NCBI GenBank assembly: GCA_045654205.1
Contig: JAZOMZ010000020.1
Coordinates: 30,428-94,427, forward strand
Length of the DNA stretch: 64,000 nucleotides
Origin: Enterocola sp045654205
Lineage (GTDB): Bacteria > Bacteroidota > Bacteroidia > Bacteroidales > Paludibacteraceae
Reading direction: 5' to 3'
Each line of letters starts with the position of its first letter. Positions within the stretch are counted from its first letter, which is position 1. A model generated the notes under the pieces. The model did not search any database. It worked only from the letters and a program-made list of their open reading frames with translations, and was not told where the DNA came from. Below, one piece after another: positions 1 through 9,600 of the stretch. Position numbers and translations under genes: made by a program.

Positions 1-1971
1 GAAATCATCATCTAGGTCTCTAAGGGCAACCATACCCTCGCATTTGTTTGAAGTAATTTCTACATAAATACCCCATTCTGTTACACCAGAAATAACTCCA
101 TCGAACACTTGACCTTTTCTCTCCGACATATATTCCACTTGTTTGTACTTGATGGAAGCTCTCTCTGCAGAAGCCGCAAGTTGTTCGCGAGAAGAACAGT
201 GCTCACACATATCTTCATATTTTGCCTCGTTTACACTACCTCCGCCTTCGGCGTAAAGGGTAAGCAATCTATGGACTAGAACGTCTGGGTAACGTCTAAT
301 TGGCGATGTGAAATGGGTGTAATATTCAAATGCCAAACCATAGTGGCCAATATTGTCTGTGGTGTAAATTGCTTTTGCCATAGACCTAATGGCAAGGGTT
401 TCCACAAGGTTTTGCTCGCGTTTGCCTTCTACATTGTCTAGAAGTTTGTTGATGCTAGATGAAATCTCGCTTTTCTTGCCAGTGGTTCTTAGTTTGTAAC
501 CAAATCTTGAAATAAAATCTGAGAACATAGAAAGTTTCTCTGGATTTGGTTCATCGTGCACACGATACACAAATGTTTTAGGGGTTTTACCTTGTTTTAC
601 TTTGCCTATATGTGCTGCCACAGTTCTGTTGGCAAGAAGCATAAACTCTTCTACTAGCTTGTGAGCATCTTTCGATTCTTTGATGTAAACTCCAATTGGG
701 CGACCTGTTTCATCTATATTGAATCTCACTTCCGAACGCTCAAATGCAATTGCTCCTTGTTTGAAACGATTTGCACGTAATTGTTTTGCAAGGGCGTTCA
801 TAGCCAAGATTTCTTCTGCGAAATCGCCTTTTTCGGTTTCAATTACTTCTTGGGCTTCTTCGTAGGTAAATCTTCTGTCGGAACAAATAACTGTTTTTAC
901 TATTCTATAGTCTTTTACCTCAGCCTTGTCGGTCATTTCAAACACCACAGAAAAACATAGTTTATCTTCGTTTGGGCGTAGTGAACAAACCAAATTACAT
1001 AGTTTTTCTGGAAGCATTGGCACTGTTCTATCTACTAAATAGACAGATGTGGCACGGTCGTATGCTTCTTTGTCGATTGGTGAACCCGGTGTTACATAAT
1101 GGCTCACGTCTGCTATGTGAACTCCAATTTCTACATTGCCATTTGGCAGTCTTCTGTATGAAAGTGCGTCGTCGAAGTCTTTTGCATCTACAGGGTCGAT
1201 GGTGAATGTAGTGGTTTTTCTGCAGTCTAGGCGGCTATCAATTTCTTTTTTGCTGATAGTAACATCTATCTTTTCTGCTTCTGCCACTAGCTCATCTGGA
1301 TATGAATATGGAAGTCCGTATTCTGCCAAAATAGCGTGCATTTCTGTTTCGTTCTCGCCTGCATCGCCAAGCACATCAATGATGCGTCCAAAAGGATTTT
1401 TTGCTTTTTCAGGCCAATCTGTCATTTCAACTATCACTTTTTGACCATCCTGAGCTCCATTTAGTTTTTCTTTTGGCACATAAATATCATTTGAAAGTAG
1501 TCTATTGTCTACTATTACAAATGCTACACCGTTGCAGATGCTCATTACACCCACAAACTTGGTTTTGTTTCTTTCGATTATCTCAACTACCTCACCCTCG
1601 GTTTGGCGTGAATTACGTTTTGCATAAACAAGCACCTTCACTCTATCGTTTTTCATAGCGTGGTTTAGGTTGCGTTCTGCAATAAAGATTTTTTCGCCAC
1701 CGTCGTCTGGAATTAGGTGGGTTTTGTCGTTGTTGTTGCGGTCTATTGTGCCAATAACATACTTGTTGAGCGTTATAGCTTTGTATTTGCCGCGGTCTAC
1801 TTCTTGGATAATACCTTGTCCTACAAAGTAGTCCAATATATGCGGAAGTTTTGCTTTATCTCCCGCCTTTGTTATTCCTGCCACAGCAGCTAGCTGCTTA
1901 TGATTGAATGGCTTATTCTCAAACATCAATATAGCAGGCGCTACCTGATTTATCAATTCTTTTCTCTTCAT
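1..1971 (-). CDS. rnr: Ribonuclease R (RNB-family 3'-5' exoribonuclease), C-terminus cut by window edge
   Basis: Hydrolytic 3'-5' exoribonuclease that degrades structured RNA. The frame is open from an ATG at 1971-1969 to base 1 (657 codons) with no stop, so only the last part of the C-terminal S1/basic tail is missing. The N-terminus has a winged-helix-like segment, then cold-shock/OB regions. The RNB catalytic motif DPVDAKDFDDA lies at residues 259-269, with the metal-binding aspartates present. An S1 domain begins near residue 620. The start lies 8 bases after the porW stop, so the two are probably co-transcribed. Family length is about 700-720 residues, which fits the truncation. The identification is secure. 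Confidence 0.96.
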   Translation of the reverse strand, partial: MKRKELINQVAPAILMFENKPFNHKQLAAVAGITKAGDKAKLPHILDYFVGQGIIQEVDRGKYKAITLNKYVIGTIDRNNNDKTHLIPDDGGEKIFIAERNLNHAMKNDRVKVLVYAKRNSRQTEGEVVEIIERNKTKFVGVMSICNGVAFVIVDNRLLSNDIYVPKEKLNGAQDGQKVIVEMTDWPEKAKNPFGRIIDVLGDAGENETEMHAILAEYGLPYSYPDELVAEAEKIDVTISKKEIDSRLDCRKTTTFTIDPVDAKDFDDALSYRRLPNGNVEIGVHIADVSHYVTPGSPIDKEAYDRATSVYLVDRTVPMLPEKLCNLVCSLRPNEDKLCFSVVFEMTDKAEVKDYRIVKTVICSDRRFTYEEAQEVIETEKGDFAEEILAMNALAKQLRANRFKQGAIAFERSEVRFNIDETGRPIGVYIKESKDAHKLVEEFMLLANRTVAAHIGKVKQGKTPKTFVYRVHDEPNPEKLSMFSDFISRFGYKLRTTGKKSEISSSINKLLDNVEGKREQNLVETLAIRSMAKAIYTTDNIGHYGLAFEYYTHFTSPIRRYPDVLVHRLLTLYAEGGGSVNEAKYEDMCEHCSSREQLAASAERASIKYKQVEYMSERKGQVFDGVISGVTEWGIYVEITSNKCEGMVALRDLDDDF

Positions 1972-1979
1972 AACTCAAA

Positions 1980-4742
1980 CTATTTTACGAAGCCGATTTC
2001 CTTTTCTATTTCCTCCGAGTCAGTCACCTCTAGTTGGTTTTGGTTTACGAAATCTAGGTATTTTTGAACAGACTCTTTGTCGAAAATCTTAATGAAATTA
2101 TCTTCTGAAATTACAAATGCTTTATGTTCTACTTCGGCAAGAACAGAAGCTATATTTGCATCGGTTAGTATCATATTTTGATACCAGTTTGCTTCTTTAA
2201 GATGCATTAATCCTTTCACCGCAATTGCGTAGCCACCATCGTCTAGCTTGCGTACTGCTAGGTCGAAATCTTTAATTAGGAAGCGAGAGAAGTTGAACTG
2301 CGCAATAGAATATAGCACTCGGTTCTTCACGTCTTCTTCACCTTCCACTATACAAATGAAAATATGAGCACTTTCTGGGTCGTATGAGAAACCTGCCTTT
2401 TGGATATTTGTAGCAAATTCTTCTTCGGTAACCATAGTTTGCTTTCTTTGTTCTTGAATATCTGTTACGCTAAATGAAGATTGTACTTCTTTTCCTTGCT
2501 CCATAAGGGCAATAATATTTTTAGAAACAGTGGAAACCTCATTATTTGGATATTTTTCTACTAATTTTTGAAGATTTGCCTTAAAGGTTTCGTTGCCATC
2601 TTCTTTTGCTGTACTTACGGCAGAAAGGAACATAAATTTAGGCATTAGTTCATGCTCTGGATATGTGGTTTCTGCTATATAAGCATTTTTCTTCACTGTG
2701 TTTGCATCACCTTTTTTAAATGCCTCGTATGTTTCTCTATATAGAAGTTCTACCTTTTCGTTTACAGTACTTGGCTCTGGCATACCACCTTGTAAATAAC
2801 GTGTGTATTTACTATCTGGATGTTCTGCATAAAGAAGATTCTTAACTTGTTCTGCCTTGGCAGTTTCTGCATTTCTTTCATACATTTGGTATAGTCTGTA
2901 TCTTACCAAATCTAGTTGCCCGCTATTTGGAAAACGCGCCACCAATGTATCATAAACATCTTCTGCCTTTGGATAATCTCCCATTTTTGATTCAAAAATA
3001 GTAAATAAATTAACCAAAGAGTTTTCTATATTGCTATTAGAAGCAGCAAATTGTTCTTCTGTTTTTGGAATCAAACGTAGATAATATTCCACATCGTCAC
3101 GAGTATATTGTTTCTCTTGTACTGTGTCGGCTACAGCAAGTGAATCCAAAGTTTCTTCGTCTTCATCGCCAGAGAAATCCCATGCACTAGAAGATTTATT
3201 AGACCTACGCCAATCGTCTTCTAACACACGGCTACCCCAAGTTTTTTGGAAGTCGAGTCTACCTCTGGTTATAAGTGAAGGGTTGTAGAAATACCAAGAT
3301 TTGTCAGCAAGTTCACCAAGAGAAAGGTTGGTTTGCCCCATTGCAGCATTTTGGTCACGAATAGACTGAATGCGAGCTGCCTCCTCTAGCTTACGTTGCA
3401 TTTCTGCCTCTTCCTCTTGTCTTTTCTTGATTACCTCTTCTATAATAGCTATTTGCTCTTCTTTTGTAAGAGTAGAAAGATATTGAAGACTATCTTCTAA
3501 AATGATTGTTTGTTGATTTTTTGCAATATCATTTAGAAGCAGACTTTTCTTGCTTAACTCAGTATAATTCTCAAATGTGGTTGGAAGCACAGGCATTGCC
3601 TCACTATAAAGTGGTTGCGCTTTAAGATAATTTTCTTTTGCGTAATAAATTTCACCCAATGCCACTTGCGCTTTTGCCTTATCTATACCATTACGAACAC
3701 TTTCGTCTATTGCTTTTTCGTAGAATTTCACGGCAAGCTCTTCGTTGCCATTTCTTTGATAAAGTTCACCTATGGTGTAATAAATTTGATCTAGATATTC
3801 TGAGTTACTTTGTTTTTTAATTAACTTTTCAAGTTTTTTCTTTAAAGACTCAATATCGTCTCCTTGATAGCAACGTGCCTGGCTAAGCATTGCGTTGAAC
3901 TCTAGCTCGTGCAGAGGATTTTTGTCTAAACAAGTCTCATACCATTTATAAGCTTCGGCATAGTTACCAGCTTTTTCATACACTTGTGCCAATATATAAG
4001 ACATTCTGGCTTTGTCCTTTCTGTCGGCTTGTTCCACCGCTGTAGAAAGGAATGGAATAACTTCTTCATAAAGACCTTGTTTTAACAAAAGGTCTGATTT
4101 TACAAGAACAAAAATCTCATTAGTATTGTGCGTGAATGTTTTTTCATCAATTCTTTTAAGTGCTTCTTCTGCCTCATAATACCATCCTAATTCGGCAAAA
4201 GATCTAGCCTCCCAAAGTGAAGCTTCTACACACACATCTTTGTTGTCATCAAAGTGTGTTTTTACATATGAAAACGTAGAAATTGCAGCAAGGAAATCTG
4301 ATTGATAAAACTGAGCTTTACCCATCAAAAGCCAAGCCTCTTGCACCATAGAGTTGTACTCCTCTTTTTCCAAGAAAGCTTTGTATTTTGGATCTTTCAT
4401 CCTTTTTGGGTCTTTCTTTGGTTTTTTCACTATGGAATGGAGTTTTATTGTCTTTTGACACTTCTCCATAACATAATCCATTTTACCCTTTGCTAGCTGA
4501 GCAGTTTCTGGATTACTCAAACGAAAAACTGGTAGAATTTCTGAATAATTATCTTTGTGATTTTCGATAATTTCGTCTTCTACTTTAAGGAATGCATTAT
4601 TGGCATTAAAATACACGTTGTAACGTGCTGTTACGTAATGGTAGCTTCTTGTCGCAGCATTATTATTTTTAGTTGAACACTGTGTAAATAATAATATGTT
4701 CGTAACAATTAGTAATAATATGTAGATATTTTTTGCTTTCAT
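1980..4742 (-). CDS. porW: T9SS / gliding-motility lipoprotein PorW (SprE-like), TPR-rich
   Basis: PorW/SprE is an outer-membrane-associated lipoprotein needed for type IX secretion. The 920-residue product begins with a lipoprotein signal ending at Cys22, followed by the conserved pattern of a short STK/N-rich linker and a tyrosine-rich RYNVYFNA segment. Many TPR units follow, roughly residues 110-420, with a second block at 580-760. A Glu/Arg coiled coil lies near 430-470. The residue before the Cys is Gln, which is not canonical for a lipobox. An ATG 18 bases upstream (4760) falls inside the TAnnTTTG promoter box, so the ATG at 4742 was chosen. Upstream of rnr and divergent from mdh. Length is close to SprE (about 870). 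Confidence 0.88.
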   Translation of the reverse strand: MKAKNIYILLLIVTNILLFTQCSTKNNNAATRSYHYVTARYNVYFNANNAFLKVEDEIIENHKDNYSEILPVFRLSNPETAQLAKGKMDYVMEKCQKTIKLHSIVKKPKKDPKRMKDPKYKAFLEKEEYNSMVQEAWLLMGKAQFYQSDFLAAISTFSYVKTHFDDNKDVCVEASLWEARSFAELGWYYEAEEALKRIDEKTFTHNTNEIFVLVKSDLLLKQGLYEEVIPFLSTAVEQADRKDKARMSYILAQVYEKAGNYAEAYKWYETCLDKNPLHELEFNAMLSQARCYQGDDIESLKKKLEKLIKKQSNSEYLDQIYYTIGELYQRNGNEELAVKFYEKAIDESVRNGIDKAKAQVALGEIYYAKENYLKAQPLYSEAMPVLPTTFENYTELSKKSLLLNDIAKNQQTIILEDSLQYLSTLTKEEQIAIIEEVIKKRQEEEAEMQRKLEEAARIQSIRDQNAAMGQTNLSLGELADKSWYFYNPSLITRGRLDFQKTWGSRVLEDDWRRSNKSSSAWDFSGDEDEETLDSLAVADTVQEKQYTRDDVEYYLRLIPKTEEQFAASNSNIENSLVNLFTIFESKMGDYPKAEDVYDTLVARFPNSGQLDLVRYRLYQMYERNAETAKAEQVKNLLYAEHPDSKYTRYLQGGMPEPSTVNEKVELLYRETYEAFKKGDANTVKKNAYIAETTYPEHELMPKFMFLSAVSTAKEDGNETFKANLQKLVEKYPNNEVSTVSKNIIALMEQGKEVQSSFSVTDIQEQRKQTMVTEEEFATNIQKAGFSYDPESAHIFICIVEGEEDVKNRVLYSIAQFNFSRFLIKDFDLAVRKLDDGGYAIAVKGLMHLKEANWYQNMILTDANIASVLAEVEHKAFVISEDNFIKIFDKESVQKYLDFVNQNQLEVTDSEEIEKEIGFVK

Positions 4743-4757
4743 TTCAAATTGATTATG

Positions 4758-4765
4758 CAAATGTA
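4758..4765 (-). promoter_or_regulatory. Bacteroidetes -7 box (TACATTTG) for porW-rnr
   Basis: Matches TAnnTTTG on the minus strand, 15 bases before the chosen porW start. It excludes the upstream ATG at 4760, which would lie within the promoter. Confidence 0.6.
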
Positions 4766-4786
4766 CTATTTTTTAAGAAAAAAGTG

Positions 4787-4794
4787 TATTTTTG
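4787..4794 (+). promoter_or_regulatory. Bacteroidetes -7 box (TATTTTTG) for mdh
   Basis: Exact TAnnTTTG match 42 bases upstream of the mdh ATG, giving an AU-rich leader of roughly 35 bases. It lies back-to-back with the porW promoter. Confidence 0.6.
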
Positions 4795-4836
4795 CAATAT
4801 TAATATTAATGAACTATTTATATAAAAATAAAATTT

Positions 4837-5778
4837 ATGTCTAAAGTAACCGTAGTAGGCGCAGGAAACGTAGGTGCTACCTGTGCAAATGTATTAGCAG
4901 TAAACGAAGTTGCAAACGAAGTGGTATTAATCGACATTAAAGAAGGTTTTGCAGAAGGTAAAGCTATGGATATCATGCAAACAGCTCAACTTATGGGCTT
5001 TGATACCGTAGTTACTGGCGTAACAAGCGACTATAGCAAAACTGCAAACTCTGATGTTGTTGTTATCACATCTGGTCTTCCTCGTAAACCTGGTATGACT
5101 CGTGAAGAACTTATCGGCGTTAACGCTGGTATCGTTAAATCAGTTGCAAAAAGCATTCTTGAGTACTCTCCAAACGCTATCTTAGTAGTAGTTTCAAACC
5201 CTATGGACCCAATGGCATATCTTGCTCTTAAATCTTTAGGTCTTCCTAAAAATAGAGTAATTGGTATGGGTGGTGCTTTAGATAGCTCTCGTTTCAAATA
5301 TTTCTTAAGCCAAGCATTAGGTTGCAACGCTAACGAAGTAGACGGTATGGTAATCGGTGGTCATGGTGACACAACTATGATTCCTCTTACTCGTTTTGCT
5401 TCTTACAAAGGTGTACCTGTAAGCAACTTCCTAAGCGCAGAAGAAATTGAAAAAGTAGCTAAAGATACTATGGTAGGTGGTGCTACTCTTACCGGTCTTC
5501 TTGGCACATCTGCATGGATGGCTCCAGCTGCTGCAGCATCTTTCCTTGTTGAGTCTATTATCAAAGACCAAAAGAAAATGATTCCTTGCGCAGCTAGCCT
5601 AGAAGGTGAATATGGTATGGACGACATCATGATTGGTGTTCCTGTAATCATTGGTAAAAATGGTATCGAAAAAGTAGTTGAGCTAGACCTTAACGAAGAA
5701 GAAAAAGCTCTTCTTGCTGCTAGCGAAGCTGCTGTTCGTAAAACAAACGCTATTCTTTACGAAATGAACCTAATCTAA
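4837..5778 (+). CDS. mdh: Malate dehydrogenase (NAD-dependent, LDH-like type)
   Basis: Interconverts malate and oxaloacetate with NAD in the cytoplasm (TCA and fumarate branch). The Rossmann motif GAGNVG is at residues 8-13, with the NAD-selecting Asp33. Substrate arginines sit in PRKPGMTRE (R83, R89), with D149 and R152 in LDSSR and the proton-relay His176 in GGHGD. Arg rather than Gln in the mobile-loop region marks malate over lactate specificity. At 313 residues it has the family length. It is a monocistron with its own promoter and terminator. Codon use is highly biased, as expected for a strongly expressed gene. Confidence 0.96.
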   Translation: MSKVTVVGAGNVGATCANVLAVNEVANEVVLIDIKEGFAEGKAMDIMQTAQLMGFDTVVTGVTSDYSKTANSDVVVITSGLPRKPGMTREELIGVNAGIVKSVAKSILEYSPNAILVVVSNPMDPMAYLALKSLGLPKNRVIGMGGALDSSRFKYFLSQALGCNANEVDGMVIGGHGDTTMIPLTRFASYKGVPVSNFLSAEEIEKVAKDTMVGGATLTGLLGTSAWMAPAAAASFLVESIIKDQKKMIPCAASLEGEYGMDDIMIGVPVIIGKNGIEKVVELDLNEEEKALLAASEAAVRKTNAILYEMNLI

Positions 5779-5800
5779 TAAGATTATTGCCCCATAAATC

Positions 5801-5836
5801 AAAAAACGCGGTTCCTCTCTTGGAATCGCGTTTTTC
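5801..5836 (+). terminator. Rho-independent terminator of mdh
   Basis: Stem with arms CGCGGTTCC and GGAATCGCG (one G-U pair) around a six-base loop, flanked by an A-run and a T-run, so it can work in both directions. Confidence 0.8.
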
Positions 5837-5863
5837 TTATTTATTCTTAATCTTTTTCATTAT

Positions 5864-5883
5864 ACGTCAGTCGCTACTGACGT
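5864..5883. terminator. Hairpin at the 3' end of the tra operon
   Basis: Perfect 8-bp inverted repeat (ACGTCAGT / ACTGACGT, 4-base loop) 16 bases beyond the stop of the last operon gene. There is no clear U-run on the minus strand, so it may be an mRNA-end stabiliser rather than a true terminator. Confidence 0.4.
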
Positions 5884-5898
5884 TTATCTCTAATTCAA

Positions 5899-6672
5899 TT
5901 ACAACGAAAATAAACTCCACTGACTCCATAGACCTCGTGAATCTTTTACTCTTATATACACTTTAAAATCATTGACATTTTCTACTTGGAAATTATGTTT
6001 AATGGAACTCAGTGGAGTCGAAATAATATAAGTACCACCTGTGGCAGCATGACCCGGATTTGGATTTGCTACAGTTTCGTATTCGCCTTCATAACCTATT
6101 TTATTGTAAATAATCTTGCCATCTATAAGATATTCGTATGCTACGATAGCATCATTATCTGGGTCGTAAGAATCTTCTGCAGAAATCTCATATTCTGTAT
6201 CAGATATTTTATTAAAAGTAAAAACAGGGACTGCTGCTCTATTCTCTATTAAGGTGATTGATATTTTTGCTTTGGCACTCAAACCAAAATTATCCACCAC
6301 TACAACGTATATATTGAAACAATGTGAGATATTATTAGTAGTTTTCTCACTCAAATTACTTTGAACAAAAACAACACCTGTTACCTCATCTATACCAACA
6401 CTTATAGAATCTTTAATATTAGAGTTCTCACCTAGAAATTCTATTTCCAATGAATGTGAAAGAATGGTATTAGTATCATCAATTGATTTGAAATAGTATA
6501 CAGAATAGTCTGACTTCTTCAAAGTATCTGAAATCTCAGTTAGATTTGTATCTTTTTCATTAAATCCAACATAGACCTGTGGAGATGTATTTCTCTTCAT
6601 ATTTATATCTTCTCTCGTTTCACAAGATGTGATAAGAAGAACAAGTGATATTATAAAATATATCTTTTTCAT
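5899..6672 (-). CDS. Lipoprotein of unknown function, last gene of the tra operon
   Basis: A 257-residue protein of no family I recognise. It has a lipoprotein signal peptide with lipobox-like ITSC at residues 14-17. The rest looks like two beta-sandwich (PKD/Ig-like) modules: about 30-135 and 140-257, the second with a DPDND acidic loop like a calcium-binding turn. The start overlaps the stop of the 1309-residue T9SS cargo as ATGA (6669-6672), so the two are translationally coupled. This suggests a surface-anchored partner or receptor of that protein. Function is inferred from context only. Confidence 0.75.
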   Translation of the reverse strand: MKKIYFIISLVLLITSCETREDINMKRNTSPQVYVGFNEKDTNLTEISDTLKKSDYSVYYFKSIDDTNTILSHSLEIEFLGENSNIKDSISVGIDEVTGVVFVQSNLSEKTTNNISHCFNIYVVVVDNFGLSAKAKISITLIENRAAVPVFTFNKISDTEYEISAEDSYDPDNDAIVAYEYLIDGKIIYNKIGYEGEYETVANPNPGHAATGGTYIISTPLSSIKHNFQVENVNDFKVYIRVKDSRGLWSQWSLFSL

Positions 6673-9600
6673 AATCTTATTAATTTAATGTATTTACCAT
6701 TAAGTTTTAAAACATAAATTCCTTTTGGCATGTAAGGTAATTTTATTCTAAATGAATATGAATTTTCACCAGTTAAAATTGTATTACCATAGGTATCATA
6801 AATTGAATATAGAACTTTCTCATCATTAGAATTCACATTTAGATATTCTACCTCATCAGTTAATAAAGTTGGGTAAGCAGATATAAACTCTCCACCTGAA
6901 TTTATAAATGGAAGTTCCTCTTCTGCTGTAAAGAATGTAGAGTATCTCCTTTCTGAAGTGGTGGCAACATTATTTACATATAGATTTCCTGCACTTATGG
7001 TATGAGAACATCCATCTTGATTTTTGGCGGTTAATCTCAACTTATTAATTCCACCATTATAAAAATAACAACTTGGATTCTCTACGCTTGTCTGAGTACC
7101 TTCTACCTCATATCCCAAGAAATATTGAAGCTGGAGTGTCCAAAGGTAAGACTCTGCACCTTTTGATTTATTAAGTAGATAAATTTTATCTCCTGGATTG
7201 AATTCATATATCTGCGTTGTATCTTTAAAGATATTTAATTCATTCCCATCGCTTGTTACAATATTAAACTTTGCCTGTACCTCAGAAATAGGAATATCCA
7301 CTGTATAACTTTCTGTATAACTATCGAGTCTTCTATTGTATCTATAAACAGACAACACAAAATCTTCTTTTGCTCCGTTTATATAACAAATCCTATTACC
7401 AATATCAGAATAAGTAAGTTTTATATCTGCATCTGATACATTCCAGAAATATTCTATGTATTGTTGTTCTGTATTGGAGAAATTATCTGCTATAAGAACT
7501 TTTATTTCTGTTCCGGGACATAGATTATCTCTTTTTATTTTCACCTCCTGTTCGGTAATAGGATATTCTATGTAAATCTTTAAAATATTACTAGTATCTG
7601 TTACTTGAGTATGAATGTTGTTATTTAACCTAGAATAAACAACTCTGGCTATTTCTATATTTCTGTCTATTGTGGTTCTACCAGCTGCCAAATTGGTTCT
7701 GGACGGAGTCACATGTTGACCATAATCTATAAATGGTGTAGATAATTTTTGCCAAACTCCGCCCACAGACCTTGATATATATTGATATTCATAAGAAGTA
7801 GAGATGCTACTTAAGGTATCTGGGTCTCCATATCCACCTTCCACTAGCATACCAGAAATGGTAGGATTTTTTGACCCTGCAGGGATATAAATCATAGCTT
7901 TATCTGCATCCTCTGCTGCAGAAAAACTGATAATATTATTTTTTATACCCTCAAAATAATAAATATTCACTCTTACGCTATCTGAGAAACATCCATATGT
8001 CTTGTTTTGTTTCTTTATAAAGAACATATCAGAAGTAAGAGTATCTGATTTTGTTTTAAATGTTGTAGTATTCTCTTTGGTAAATAAATTCCACGCATTG
8101 GCATCTATATATTCATTTTTTGCTGCTTCAAGAAGTTTTTGATTTCTTGTCGTTTGGATAGTTTCACATATAGACCTTAATTGTTGCTCTCCAAATTGTC
8201 TGTAATCATTTAAACAACCAGCATAATCACAATTACGTTCTGCATAGTTAACCATATCTAGCCAATTCATGGTAGAGAAGTCTAAATTTGATAGATTTGG
8301 AGACTTGTATTCCTCTACTTCTCTAATAAAGAAATCTGTTTCATTGAGTTTATCATCGTTAATTGTGATCTCTATATCTTTGCCCTTCTCCACCATAATT
8401 TGGACAATATTATTTTCTTTGTCAAGATTTCTTACTTGACCAGAGGAAGATATATTTTCTAGATTTATTGTGTCTTTAGGTATTGGAAGAATCCAAACAT
8501 CTCTACTAATTGTATCCTTGCATGCTATTATTCTACATCTATAGTGTAAGCTATCACCTATATAGTTAAATTTATATTCTGGCAAATAAGAAACAATTTC
8601 TTCTTTTTCACCATCTACTTTTACCACCTCATAACTTACAATATCCTTCATAGCATTATACATTTGAGAATTTATAGTATTTGAAGGAACAAATTCAAAC
8701 GCTATATTACTTATCGGCATTTCTCCCTCGCAGATATTTTGTGTAAGAGGAAATTCTGATGGAATAAAAGAGAAATTCTCGTCTAGCAAATTAGAATAAT
8801 AACTATAGGTATAGTAATTTTCTCCAGTGAGTTTTATATAATATAGTCCATCTTCATAATGGGTATAAAGACTACTAGGTACTGTAGAGCTAAATGCTTT
8901 TAATATACAAGATTGACGAAATCTTAATTCTTTTCCTAAACTTAATATGGAAGAACGAAGTATTAAGTCTGTATCTTCATTTGTATTGGTAGGGAATGAT
9001 AACATATCATATGATAAGAAATATCTTGAATATTCTTTATCTGTCATTACATTCCAATGGGCACCACCATCTATACTTATTTCCCATCTATAGTCTGGGG
9101 AATATAAGGTGGTAGAATAACCAGAACAATCTATTTGATTTCCTTTTAAGATTAAAACATCATTTATGTCATTTATCTCGGAAGAGATACAAACAAACTT
9201 TTTACTTGTATGTTCACCTGACAGGTTAGGAATAGTTGCTTCGGGGATAATCTGATAATCCAAAGTATTATAACTCTTCAAATAATTATTCCCTTTTTCT
9301 GTAGTTAAATACCTAGCAAAAGGAGGACCAGATACAGTATATCCCATAAGAGTATACTCTGGATAAGTATCAAATATATTTTTGTCTGCATAAAATGCAG
9401 AATTCCTAATTCTCAATATAGTTCCAACCTCTAATTTTTCATTATTATATGCTACCTCATTAAAATCTCTTAGATGATAAATCCACGTTTTTAAGGTATT
9501 TGAAATAGAATCTAAATCCCCGCCAGATTGGAGAAATTTTTCAAACTTAGTAGAATTTTCATCTATAGATGTTAATAATTGATGCCTAGACCTACTTGCC

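Noticed and set aside
1136..1658. Plus-strand frames across 972-1658
   Set aside because: They are shadows of rnr, which reads through on the minus strand with its catalytic motifs.
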